From Sphingomonas sp. PAMC 26605 (GTDB lineage: Bacteria > Pseudomonadota > Alphaproteobacteria > Sphingomonadales > Sphingomonadaceae), in assembly GCF_000241485.1 (NCBI RefSeq), contig NZ_JH584241.1, positions 3,847,707-3,904,608 of the forward strand: 56,902 nucleotides of DNA, given 5' to 3'. The notes below the pieces were generated by a model. It worked only from the letters and a program-made list of their open reading frames with translations, was not told where the DNA came from and made no database searches. A program made the translations under genes and the position numbers. Below, piece by piece: positions 17,034 to 24,339 of the stretch (positions are counted from its first letter, which is position 1; each line of letters starts with the position of its first letter).

Positions 17034-18319
17034 AGCTCGCCGGGTTCGAAGCCCAGTCCCTCGAGCAGCGCTGCGCGGGCCGTGCGGCATTGCCGCCACA
17101 GCGCGGGATCGCCGAGATCATCGGGTGCGATGCGCTCGGGCCAATGCCGCTCGACCAGGTCGGCGAGCAAGGCGCAGCGCGCCGGATCGAGCAGGAAGCG
17201 CGGGTCGATCGCGGCAAAGGCCGCATCGTCGACCGCGACGCGCAGGCGCAGGCAGGCAGGCCCGCCGCCGTTGCGCATCGATTCGCGCAGGTCGAGCATC
17301 TCGACCGATCGGATCGGCCCGTTGCCCGCGAGCATGGTTTGGAGCCAGCTCCATACCGTGGGCACTTCGCGGCATTCGCCCGGCACGATCAGCGCCATCC
17401 CGCCGTCGGGCAGCGTCACCAGCTGCGAGTTGAACAGATACGATCGGATCGCCGCCTCGAGCGACACTTCGGCGGCCGGCACTTCGAGAATGGTCGCCTC
17501 GGGCAGCCGACGGCGGATGAAGGCATAGACTGCCGCCGGGTCCTCGAACGCCTGTTCATGCGCGAACAGCACGGTCTCGTTGGCGACCGCGACGACATCG
17601 TTGTGGAATGCGCCCGCGGCGATCGCGGCGGCGCTTTGCTCGACGAGCAGTACGTCGTTCGGATCGAGCCCGTGACGCCGCGCGACCGCCGCGCTCGCCT
17701 CGCGACGCTGGCGCGCGGGGAAGCCGCCGTCGCGCTGCACGCCGTAGACGAACAATTCGATCCCGCGCGCGCCGTGGTTCGGCGCAAGCCGCATGAAATT
17801 CGCCGCGCCCTCGTCGCCGAACGGCGCGGGCAAAGCATCATGGACAAGGAAGTGCCGCGTATCGCCGAATGCGAGGCGCAACTGCCGGGCGGTCTGCGGC
17901 GCCTCGAGGCTGCGATGCAGCATCGTCGAAAGATTGGCGACCGAGATGTGGCAGCGCCCGTCGCGGGTATCGGGCGCGGGCGAAACGGTGCCGGCATTGG
18001 CGGTCCACATCGCCGACGCCGCCATCCCGTTGCGCACCAGCCCCGGCTCCGCGCGCCACGCCGCGGCGAGGACCGCATCATCGTCTCCGGCAAAGCCGAG
18101 CAGGCGCAGCCACGCCGCATCGGGCCGGTCGTGCGGGAGCAGCACCCCCTGCGGCAGCCCAAGCGCCAGCATGTGGCGCATCTTGGCGATGCCCTGCAGC
18201 GCCGCGGCGCGCGGCGACGCCACCGCGCCGGCATTGCTCGCCGAGGCAATGTTGCCGAACGACAGTCCGGCGTAATTGTGGCTTGGCCCGACCAGCCCGT
18301 CGAAATTGATCTCGCGCAT
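17030..18319 (-). CDS. astB: N-succinylarginine dihydrolase
   Basis: A 429-residue enzyme of the arginine succinyltransferase (AST) pathway that hydrolyses N2-succinylarginine to succinylornithine, CO2 and ammonia. It belongs to the amidinotransferase-fold superfamily. The AstB N-terminus is clear (EINFDGLVGPSHNYAGLSFGNIAS), as are RHMLALGLPQGVLLPHDRP, a catalytic His region (AAGAFHNDVVAVANE) and the nucleophile Cys at about 356 in RNGGGPACLRLRV. The length is close to the usual 440. It starts 27 bp after the transketolase-like gene. No astA, astC, astD or astE lies in the window, so the rest of the pathway must be elsewhere if it is complete. The context suggests co-transcription with the ThDP enzyme, possibly under the LysR gene. 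Confidence 0.95.
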   Translation of the reverse strand: MREINFDGLVGPSHNYAGLSFGNIASASNAGAVASPRAAALQGIAKMRHMLALGLPQGVLLPHDRPDAAWLRLLGFAGDDDAVLAAAWRAEPGLVRNGMAASAMWTANAGTVSPAPDTRDGRCHISVANLSTMLHRSLEAPQTARQLRLAFGDTRHFLVHDALPAPFGDEGAANFMRLAPNHGARGIELFVYGVQRDGGFPARQRREASAAVARRHGLDPNDVLLVEQSAAAIAAGAFHNDVVAVANETVLFAHEQAFEDPAAVYAFIRRRLPEATILEVPAAEVSLEAAIRSYLFNSQLVTLPDGGMALIVPGECREVPTVWSWLQTMLAGNGPIRSVEMLDLRESMRNGGGPACLRLRVAVDDAAFAAIDPRFLLDPARCALLADLVERHWPERIAPDDLGDPALWRQCRTARAALLEGLGFEPGEL

Positions 18320-18346
18320 GTTCAGCAGCTACCCCAGTCGCCGCCG

Positions 18347-20704
18347 CTAATCCACCGCCCCGAGACACAGCTCGGCTACCGCATCGACGATCGCCTCGGC
18401 GTCGAGGCGGTACGCGCGGAACAGATCGGGCAGATCGCCGGTCTGGCCGAAGCGATCGGTGCCGAGCGGACTGACGCGCATCCCGCGCACGCCGCCCAGC
18501 CACGACAGCGTCGAAGGCGCACCGTCGATGATCGTGACGAGCTTGGCGTCGGGCGCGAGCGCCGAAAGCAAGGCATCGGCATGGCTCGGCGCGGCCGCGC
18601 CGGTCCACCGCCCGGCATGCCGCGCCGACCAGCCGCGATGCAGCAGATCGGGCGAGGTCACCATCAGCAGCCCGAGCCCCGGCACATCGTCGGCGAGCAG
18701 CTCGGCCGCCTCGAGCACCTCGGGCGTCACCGCGCCGGTAAAGACGATCGCGATGTCGGCGTCGCCGCTTGGCCGCTTGAGCCAATAGCCCCCGCGCAAG
18801 GCATCGGCCTGCCAGGCATCGTCCTCACGCGCGATCTGCGCAATCGTGCGCGTCGTCAGGCGGAGATAGACCGATCCGCCGTCGGTGGCCTGCATATGCT
18901 CGAAACCCCAGCGCATGATCAGCGCGAGCTCATCGGCAAAAGCCGGTTCGAAATAGGTGAGCCCGGGCTGGCCGATCCCGATCAGCGGCGAATTGATCGA
19001 CTGGTGCGCCCCGCCCTCCGGCCCGAGCGTCAGCCCCGACGGCGTTGCCACCAGCAGGAAACGCGCGTCCTGATAACAGGCGTAATTGAGCGCATCGAGC
19101 CCGCGCGCGATGAACGGATCATAGACCGTGCCGATCGGCATCAGCCGCGTGCCGAACAGCGGCGCGGCCAAGCCGAGCGCCGCCAGCATCAGGAACAGAT
19201 TGTTCTCGGCGATCCCGAGCTCGATATGTTGCCCCGCATTGTGCCCCGCCCATTTCTGCGCGGTCGGGATGCGCGCCGCGGAGAAGACGTCCTTCAATTC
19301 CTGCCGACGGAACAGCCCGCGCTGGTTGACGAACGCGCCGAGGTTCGTCGAAACCGTCACGTCGGGCGAGGTGGTGACGATCCGGTCGGCCAACGGATGC
19401 CCCGATTTGGCGAGATCGAGCAGAATTCTTCCGAACGCCGCCTGCGTCGACAATTCGGCGCCATCGGGAACGGGCAATCGCTCGGGCACTGGCACGGCGG
19501 ACGGGGCTGGTACGGTGTGCGCCTTCGCGAGCGCACTTGCCTCGACGACGGCGCGCGCCGAGGCGGCGGCGTTGTCGCCCAGGCCTCCGTAAGGCGCCCA
19601 TTCGTCGCCCTCGGCGATGCCAAGATCGCCGCGCAACTGCGCGATCTGGCCGGGGTTCATCAGCCCCGAATGGTTGTCCTTGTGCCCCGCAAACGGCAGG
19701 CCATAGCCCTTGACGGTGTAAGCGATGAACAGCGTCGGCACGTCGTCGTCGCAGCGCGCGAACGCCTCGAGCAAGGTCGCGATGCAATGCCCGCCGAGAT
19801 TGGTCATCAGTGCGGCGAGCGCGGCATCGTCCTGCGCCGCGATCAACGCGAGCGTCTCCTCCTGCCCCACCAGATCGGCGTTCAGCCGCGCCCGCCACGC
19901 CGCCCCGCCCTGATAGGTCAGCGCCGCGAACTCGGCATTGGGGCAAGCGTCGATCCAGTCGGCGATCGCCTGCCCGCCGGCTTGCGCGAACACCTCGCGC
20001 TGCTTCTTGCCGTGCTTCAACGTCTCGACGCGCCAGCCGCACGTCTCGAAAATGTCGTCAAAGCGGCGGAACATGCGGTCCGCCGTCGTGCTGTCGAGCG
20101 ACTGACGGTTGTAATCGACGATCCACCAGCAATTCCGGATGTCGTGCTTATACGCCTCGATCAGGCATTCGTAGATATTGCCCTCGTCGAGCTCGGCATC
20201 GCCCATCAGCGCGATCATCCGACCGGCATCGGCCTCGGCCATCTCGCCATGCGCGATCAGATAGTCCTGGATCAGCGAGGCAAACGCGGTGATCGCCACG
20301 CCCAACCCGACCGAGCCGGTCGAGAAATCGACCGGGATCGTATCCTTGGTCCGGCTCGGATAGCTCTGCGCCCCGCCCATCCCGCGATAGCGCTCGAGCG
20401 CCTCGCGGCTCTGCTGGCCGAGCATGTAATGGATCGCATGCAGCACCGGCCCGGCATGCGGCTTGACCGCGACCTTGTCCTGCGGCCGCAGCGCGCCGAA
20501 ATAGAGCGCGGTCATGATCGCGGTGATCGACGCGCAGCTCGCCTGATGCCCGCCGACCTTCAACCCGTCGCGGCTCTCGCGCAGATGGTTGGCATTGTGG
20601 ATCGTCCAGGACGAGAGCCAGCGCAGCCGCGTCTCGATCGTCTCGAGCACGGCGATGGTGGCGGGGTCGGTGTGGTGCGCGGGCGGGGTAGCGATCATAT
20701 CCAT
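18347..20704 (-). CDS. Transketolase / pyruvate-dehydrogenase-E1-like ThDP enzyme
   Basis: A 785-residue thiamine-diphosphate enzyme with the two-domain plus C-terminal layout of transketolase. The cofactor motif GDAELDEG...DYNRQ (Gly168-Asp169 to Asn199) is present, as are HAGPVLHAIHYMLG, STGSVGLGVAI and the pyrimidine-domain GIAENNLFLMLAALG. It is about 120 residues longer than E. coli-type transketolase and shorter than homodimeric AceE (about 890). The GDAELDEGNIYE and DYNRQSLD segments resemble the AceE-type E1 pattern more than sugar transketolase. Its substrate is therefore uncertain: sugar phosphates or a 2-oxo acid. It lies 52 bp downstream of the LysR gene and 27 bp before astB on the same strand. 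Confidence 0.85.
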   Translation of the reverse strand: MDMIATPPAHHTDPATIAVLETIETRLRWLSSWTIHNANHLRESRDGLKVGGHQASCASITAIMTALYFGALRPQDKVAVKPHAGPVLHAIHYMLGQQSREALERYRGMGGAQSYPSRTKDTIPVDFSTGSVGLGVAITAFASLIQDYLIAHGEMAEADAGRMIALMGDAELDEGNIYECLIEAYKHDIRNCWWIVDYNRQSLDSTTADRMFRRFDDIFETCGWRVETLKHGKKQREVFAQAGGQAIADWIDACPNAEFAALTYQGGAAWRARLNADLVGQEETLALIAAQDDAALAALMTNLGGHCIATLLEAFARCDDDVPTLFIAYTVKGYGLPFAGHKDNHSGLMNPGQIAQLRGDLGIAEGDEWAPYGGLGDNAAASARAVVEASALAKAHTVPAPSAVPVPERLPVPDGAELSTQAAFGRILLDLAKSGHPLADRIVTTSPDVTVSTNLGAFVNQRGLFRRQELKDVFSAARIPTAQKWAGHNAGQHIELGIAENNLFLMLAALGLAAPLFGTRLMPIGTVYDPFIARGLDALNYACYQDARFLLVATPSGLTLGPEGGAHQSINSPLIGIGQPGLTYFEPAFADELALIMRWGFEHMQATDGGSVYLRLTTRTIAQIAREDDAWQADALRGGYWLKRPSGDADIAIVFTGAVTPEVLEAAELLADDVPGLGLLMVTSPDLLHRGWSARHAGRWTGAAAPSHADALLSALAPDAKLVTIIDGAPSTLSWLGGVRGMRVSPLGTDRFGQTGDLPDLFRAYRLDAEAIVDAVAELCLGAVD

Positions 20705-20756
20705 GTCGCCTGATAGCCGATCGACGCGCGAGCGCGATGCCCCTTTTCGCGAGCCC

Positions 20757-21725
20757 TCACCCCGCCGCGACGGGCGCCCCCGGACGCGCGGCGAACTGCG
20801 CGATCAGCCAGCTGCGCACCAGGCTGATCGTCGGATCGGCAAGATCGTCGGCGCGCAGCGTGAGGTAATAGCCGAAGCCGTCGTTGATCACGGTGTCGTA
20901 CGGCACGACCAGCCTTCCGGCGGCGATCTCTGGCGCGAACATGTCGATGTCGGCCAGCGCGATGCCATCCGAATGCATCGCATAGCCCACCGCGAGCGCG
21001 TTGGCGTCGAACGCGAGCCCGCGCTCGACGTCGAGCTCGATCCGGCACTGCCGCGCGAAAGTGCTCCACAACAGCCCGCGCGGCTGCCCCTCGAGCTTGA
21101 CGTGCAGCAACGGATTGTCGGCGAGGAACTGCTCGAGCGATTTGCCCGCGTTGCGCGCGGCGACCTGCGGCGAACAGACCGGTGCGACGCGCACCATCCA
21201 CAGCAGATCGGTCACGCGGTCGTCGATATTGGGCCGGTCGAACACGATCGCCATGTCGGTCTCGCCGCTCGGCAGACCCACCGCGGGCGAGCTCGAAATG
21301 TCGATCCGGATCGCGGGATGCTCGGCATGGAACGCCTGGATCATCGGCATCACGACTTGCTGCAACAGGCTCGGCGGGATGTGGAGGCGGATCGGGCGGC
21401 TGGTATCGGGGTTGGCACTGATCGCATTCATCGTCTGCTCGAGCCGGTCGAACGCCTTGCCGACTTCGGGCAGCAAGGCGCGCCCCGCCGCGGTCAGCAC
21501 CAATGTCTGCCCCGAACGGTCGAACAATTTGTGCCCGAGCAATTCCTCGAGGCTGATCACGTGCCGGCTCACCGCGCTCTGCGAGACGTTGAGCGCCTGC
21601 GCGCCGGCGGTGAAGCTCAGCCGCTGCCCCACCGCGTCGAACGCGCGCAGCGCATTCAACGGGAGCCAGCGCCGATTGACCGGGGATGAGCGAGCGATGG
21701 CGAACTCCTGAACGTCTAGGGTCAT
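20757..21725 (-). CDS. LysR-family transcriptional regulator
   Basis: A 322-residue regulator with the winged helix-turn-helix at about 22-80 (LNALRAFDAVGQRLSFTAGAQALNVSQSAVSRHVISLEE), in the GcvA-like style. A periplasmic-binding-protein-like effector domain follows, beginning around PIRLHIPPSLL with the strand ETDMAIVFDRP. The start is the ATG at 21725; the open frame extends further but only into the divergent region. It sits back to back with the Rieske/sarcosine-oxidase operon, with 161 bp between the starts, so it is the natural candidate to control that operon and itself. Because the transketolase-like and astB genes follow on the same strand with small gaps, they may belong to the same regulon. 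The inducer is unknown. Confidence 0.95.
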   Translation of the reverse strand: MTLDVQEFAIARSSPVNRRWLPLNALRAFDAVGQRLSFTAGAQALNVSQSAVSRHVISLEELLGHKLFDRSGQTLVLTAAGRALLPEVGKAFDRLEQTMNAISANPDTSRPIRLHIPPSLLQQVVMPMIQAFHAEHPAIRIDISSSPAVGLPSGETDMAIVFDRPNIDDRVTDLLWMVRVAPVCSPQVAARNAGKSLEQFLADNPLLHVKLEGQPRGLLWSTFARQCRIELDVERGLAFDANALAVGYAMHSDGIALADIDMFAPEIAAGRLVVPYDTVINDGFGYYLTLRADDLADPTISLVRSWLIAQFAARPGAPVAAG

Positions 21726-21754
21726 GCCCTTTTGCGATACCAAGCGCGTTTTGT

Positions 21755-21775
21755 GGCGCGATGCAACGTCGCGCC
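21755..21775. promoter_or_regulatory. Candidate LysR operator (7-bp dyad)
   Basis: GGCGCGA (21755-21761) and TCGCGCC (21769-21775) are perfect inverted repeats separated by TGCAACG. The site lies 30 bp upstream of the LysR start and 112 bp upstream of the Rieske gene. A symmetric site of this size in a LysR-type divergent promoter is what an autoregulatory binding site would look like. Binding is inferred. Confidence 0.5.
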
Positions 21776-21805
21776 CCAGGCGTGCCGCCGCACTCGCAGC
21801 TTTTG

Positions 21806-21819
21806 GCATGCCGCCATGC
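21806..21819. promoter_or_regulatory. Second small dyad in the divergent promoter
   Basis: GCATG (21806-21810) and CATGC (21815-21819) form a perfect 5-bp inverted repeat around CCGC, midway between the two divergent genes. It could be a further LysR contact, but a repeat this short can occur by chance. Confidence 0.25.
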
Positions 21820-21886
21820 ACAAATGCGATTTTATCGGAAAGGCGTTGCCGTGCCACTCTTCCATCGGGGCAGTGGGAGGTCGGCA

Positions 21887-23089
21887 ATGAACCTGGGCGA
21901 CATATCGGCGCTGTTGCGGTCGCGTCCGGCCGGGCATTCGCTGCCGCAGGGGTTCTACAACAGCGCCGCCGCGTTCGAATTCGACCTTGCCGCGATCTTC
22001 GGCACGTCATGGCTGTTCGTCGGCTTCGAGGCCGAGATCAAGCGCCCCGGCGACTATCTCTCCTTCCTCGTCGGGCGCTGGCCGGTGATCGTCGTCCATG
22101 GCCGCGACGGCGCGCTGCGCGCCTTCCACAACAGCTGCCGCCACCGCGGCTCGATCCTGTGCAAGCCCGGCCAGGGTAGTGCCGCGCGGATCGTGTGCCC
22201 GTATCACAGCTGGACCTACGGGCTCGACGGGCGGCTGCTCGCGGCGAGCCGGATGCCGGCCGATTTCGAGAAGAGCGCGCACGGCCTCAAGCCGGTCCAT
22301 CTCGAGCGGATCGCGGGCGCGCTCTTCCTCTGCCTGGCCGACACCCCGCCCGACATATCGGTGATGCGCCGCGAGCTCACCCCGCTGCTCGCGCCACACA
22401 ATCTCGAACATGCGAAGCTCGCCTACCAATCGACGCTGATCGAATATGCCAATTGGAAGCTCGTCATGGAGAATGGCCGCGAATGCTATCATTGCGCGAG
22501 CGGCCATCCCGAGCTGTCGAACGCCTTCCCCGTCCACGCCTCGGCCTATTTCGACCTCCCCGACAACAGCGCCGCACGCTTCGAACAGCGCATGGCCGAC
22601 ATCGCGATGCCGGTCGGCCCGGTCGGCGAGGCGTGGTGGCAAGCGGTCCGCTTCCCGCTCAACGACGGCGCCGTCGCGATGACGACGACCGGCCAGTTCA
22701 GCGTCGGCAAGCTGATGTGCGCGGCGGGCGACGGCAATATCGGCTCGCTGCGCTGGGCGGTCGAGCCCAACAATTTCTGCCATTCGACCAGCGAATATAC
22801 CTTCGCATTCTCGGCGATCCCGGTGTCGCCGACCGAGACGCATGTCGTCTCGAAATGGCTGGTGCATGAGGACGCGGTCGAGGGCGTCGATTACGACCTG
22901 CCGACGCTGACGCATCTGTGGACGCAGACCAATCTGCAAGACAAGGAATTCGCCGAAAACAACCAGCTCGGCGTCAATTCGCCCGGTTATTCGCCCGGGC
23001 CCTACAGCCCAGATGCAGAGTCGCTGACGCTGCGCTTCGTCGATTGGTATTGCGATCGCGCCGCCGCCTATATCGGCCACGCGGTATGA
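21887..23089 (+). CDS. Rieske non-haem iron oxygenase alpha subunit (betaine demethylase-like)
   Basis: A 400-residue ring-hydroxylating-type oxygenase resembling the N-demethylases GbcA (glycine betaine) and Stc2 (stachydrine). The Rieske [2Fe-2S] site is complete: Cys84-x-His86 in NSCRHRGS and Cys104-x2-His107 in CPYHSW. The mononuclear iron site lies in MENGRECYHCASGHPEL (His202, His207). The start is ATG 21887, with GGGAGG 6 nt upstream; longer in-frame starts overlap the promoter. It overlaps the next gene by ATGA. No ferredoxin/flavin reductase partner (GbcB-type) is encoded nearby, so electrons must come from another locus or from the flavoproteins of this operon. Oxidative removal of an N-methyl group as formaldehyde is the inferred reaction; the substrate is not known. 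Confidence 0.93.
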   Translation: MNLGDISALLRSRPAGHSLPQGFYNSAAAFEFDLAAIFGTSWLFVGFEAEIKRPGDYLSFLVGRWPVIVVHGRDGALRAFHNSCRHRGSILCKPGQGSAARIVCPYHSWTYGLDGRLLAASRMPADFEKSAHGLKPVHLERIAGALFLCLADTPPDISVMRRELTPLLAPHNLEHAKLAYQSTLIEYANWKLVMENGRECYHCASGHPELSNAFPVHASAYFDLPDNSAARFEQRMADIAMPVGPVGEAWWQAVRFPLNDGAVAMTTTGQFSVGKLMCAAGDGNIGSLRWAVEPNNFCHSTSEYTFAFSAIPVSPTETHVVSKWLVHEDAVEGVDYDLPTLTHLWTQTNLQDKEFAENNQLGVNSPGYSPGPYSPDAESLTLRFVDWYCDRAAAYIGHAV

Positions 23090-24339
23090 GCGACGCGCCG
23101 TCCTGGCATCCCGAGACGCTCGCGGTCCGCGCTGGCTATGATCCGGCGAGCGCGTCGAACGCCGCCAAGCCGCCGATCTACATGACCTCGACCTTCGCCT
23201 ACGCCTCGGCGCGGCAGGCGAAGGACATCCACGAGGCCTATTTCGACGGCACCGGCCCCGAGGTCGGGCGGCCGGGGCATATCTATTCGCGGCTCAGCCA
23301 TCCCGGGCTCGACATGGTCGAGACGCGGCTGGCGGCGCTCGACGGCGCTGAAGCGGCGGCGGTGTTCAACAGCGGAATGGCGACGCACAGTGCGATCGCC
23401 CTCGCGCATCTGCGGCCGGGCGACAGCGTCGTGTTCAGTCGGCCTATTTATGGCGGCACCAACGGGCTCTATACCGCGCTGATGCCCGCATTCGGCGTTG
23501 GCGAAGCGTCGTTCACCGACGGCTGCGACCGCGCCGATATCGAGACGGCGGTTGCGGCTGCATTGGCGCACGGCCCGCTCAAGCTGATCGTGATTGAGAC
23601 GCCCGCCAACCCCACCGCGGCGATCGTCGATATCGCGCTCGTCGTGGCGATTGCCGACGAGGTCGGCGCACGGACCGCCATCCGTCCTTTGGTGGTGGTC
23701 GATAACACGCTGCTCGGCCCGCTGATGCAGCGCCCGATCGCGCTCGGGGTCGATCTGTGCATGACGAGCCTCACCAAATATTGCGGCGGGCACAGCGATC
23801 TGCTCGCGGGCGGGGTGAGCGCCAGCGAGGCACTGATCGCGCCGCTGCGGCTGCTGCGCACCACGCTTGGCAGCCATCTCGATCCCTATACCTGCTGGCT
23901 GCTGCTGCGCTCGATGGAAACGGTGCACCTCCGCGTCGAGCGCGCGATGGACTCCGCGCGGCGGATCGCCGAATTCCTGCGAGGGCATGCGAAGGTCGCC
24001 GGCATCACCTATCTCGGCTTCCTCGCCGAAGGCTCGCCGCAGCGCGCGGTGTACGACCGGCAATGCAAGGCGGCAGGATCGACCTTTTCGTTCGCGGTGG
24101 TCGGCGGCGAGGCCGAGGCCTTCCGCTTCCTCGACCGGCTCCGCTTGTTGCGCTTCGCGGTCAGCCTCGGGGGATCGGAGACGCTGATAACCCATCCGGC
24201 GACGACGACGCATTACGCGCTGTCGCCCGACGAACGCGCGGCGGGCGGGATCACCGACGCGACGCTCAGGCTCTCGGTCGGGATCGAGCATGTCGACGAC
24301 CTGATCGCCGATCTCGCGCAAGCGCTCGACGCGGTATGA
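23086..24339 (+). CDS. Cys/Met-metabolism PLP enzyme (gamma-lyase / gamma-synthase family)
   Basis: A 417-residue fold-type I PLP enzyme of the cystathionine gamma-synthase / methionine gamma-lyase / cystathionine beta-lyase family. Characteristic sites: YSRLSHPG (66-73, cofactor phosphate contact from the partner subunit), FNSGMATHSAIAL, IETPANPT (170-177), VVDNT (Asp206) and the Schiff-base lysine in SLTKYCGGHSD (Lys231). It starts at ATG 23086 within the TGA of the Rieske gene (ATGA) and ends in another ATGA with the flavoprotein gene. The family performs beta- or gamma-elimination or replacement on sulfur- or oxygen-substituted amino acids. Its place inside a demethylation operon is unusual and suggests action on a dealkylated amino acid, but the actual substrate is not readable. 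Confidence 0.9.
   Translation: MSDAPSWHPETLAVRAGYDPASASNAAKPPIYMTSTFAYASARQAKDIHEAYFDGTGPEVGRPGHIYSRLSHPGLDMVETRLAALDGAEAAAVFNSGMATHSAIALAHLRPGDSVVFSRPIYGGTNGLYTALMPAFGVGEASFTDGCDRADIETAVAAALAHGPLKLIVIETPANPTAAIVDIALVVAIADEVGARTAIRPLVVVDNTLLGPLMQRPIALGVDLCMTSLTKYCGGHSDLLAGGVSASEALIAPLRLLRTTLGSHLDPYTCWLLLRSMETVHLRVERAMDSARRIAEFLRGHAKVAGITYLGFLAEGSPQRAVYDRQCKAAGSTFSFAVVGGEAEAFRFLDRLRLLRFAVSLGGSETLITHPATTTHYALSPDERAAGGITDATLRLSVGIEHVDDLIADLAQALDAV

Noticed and set aside
17090..20713. 1207-codon plus-strand open frame
   Set aside because: It is antisense to astB and the transketolase-like gene, Arg/Asp/His-rich and without any recognisable motif: a typical GC-rich shadow frame.
21726..21886. Possible riboswitch upstream of the Rieske gene
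   Set aside because: I found no glycine-type tandem aptamer or other recognisable riboswitch core; only short dyads are present.
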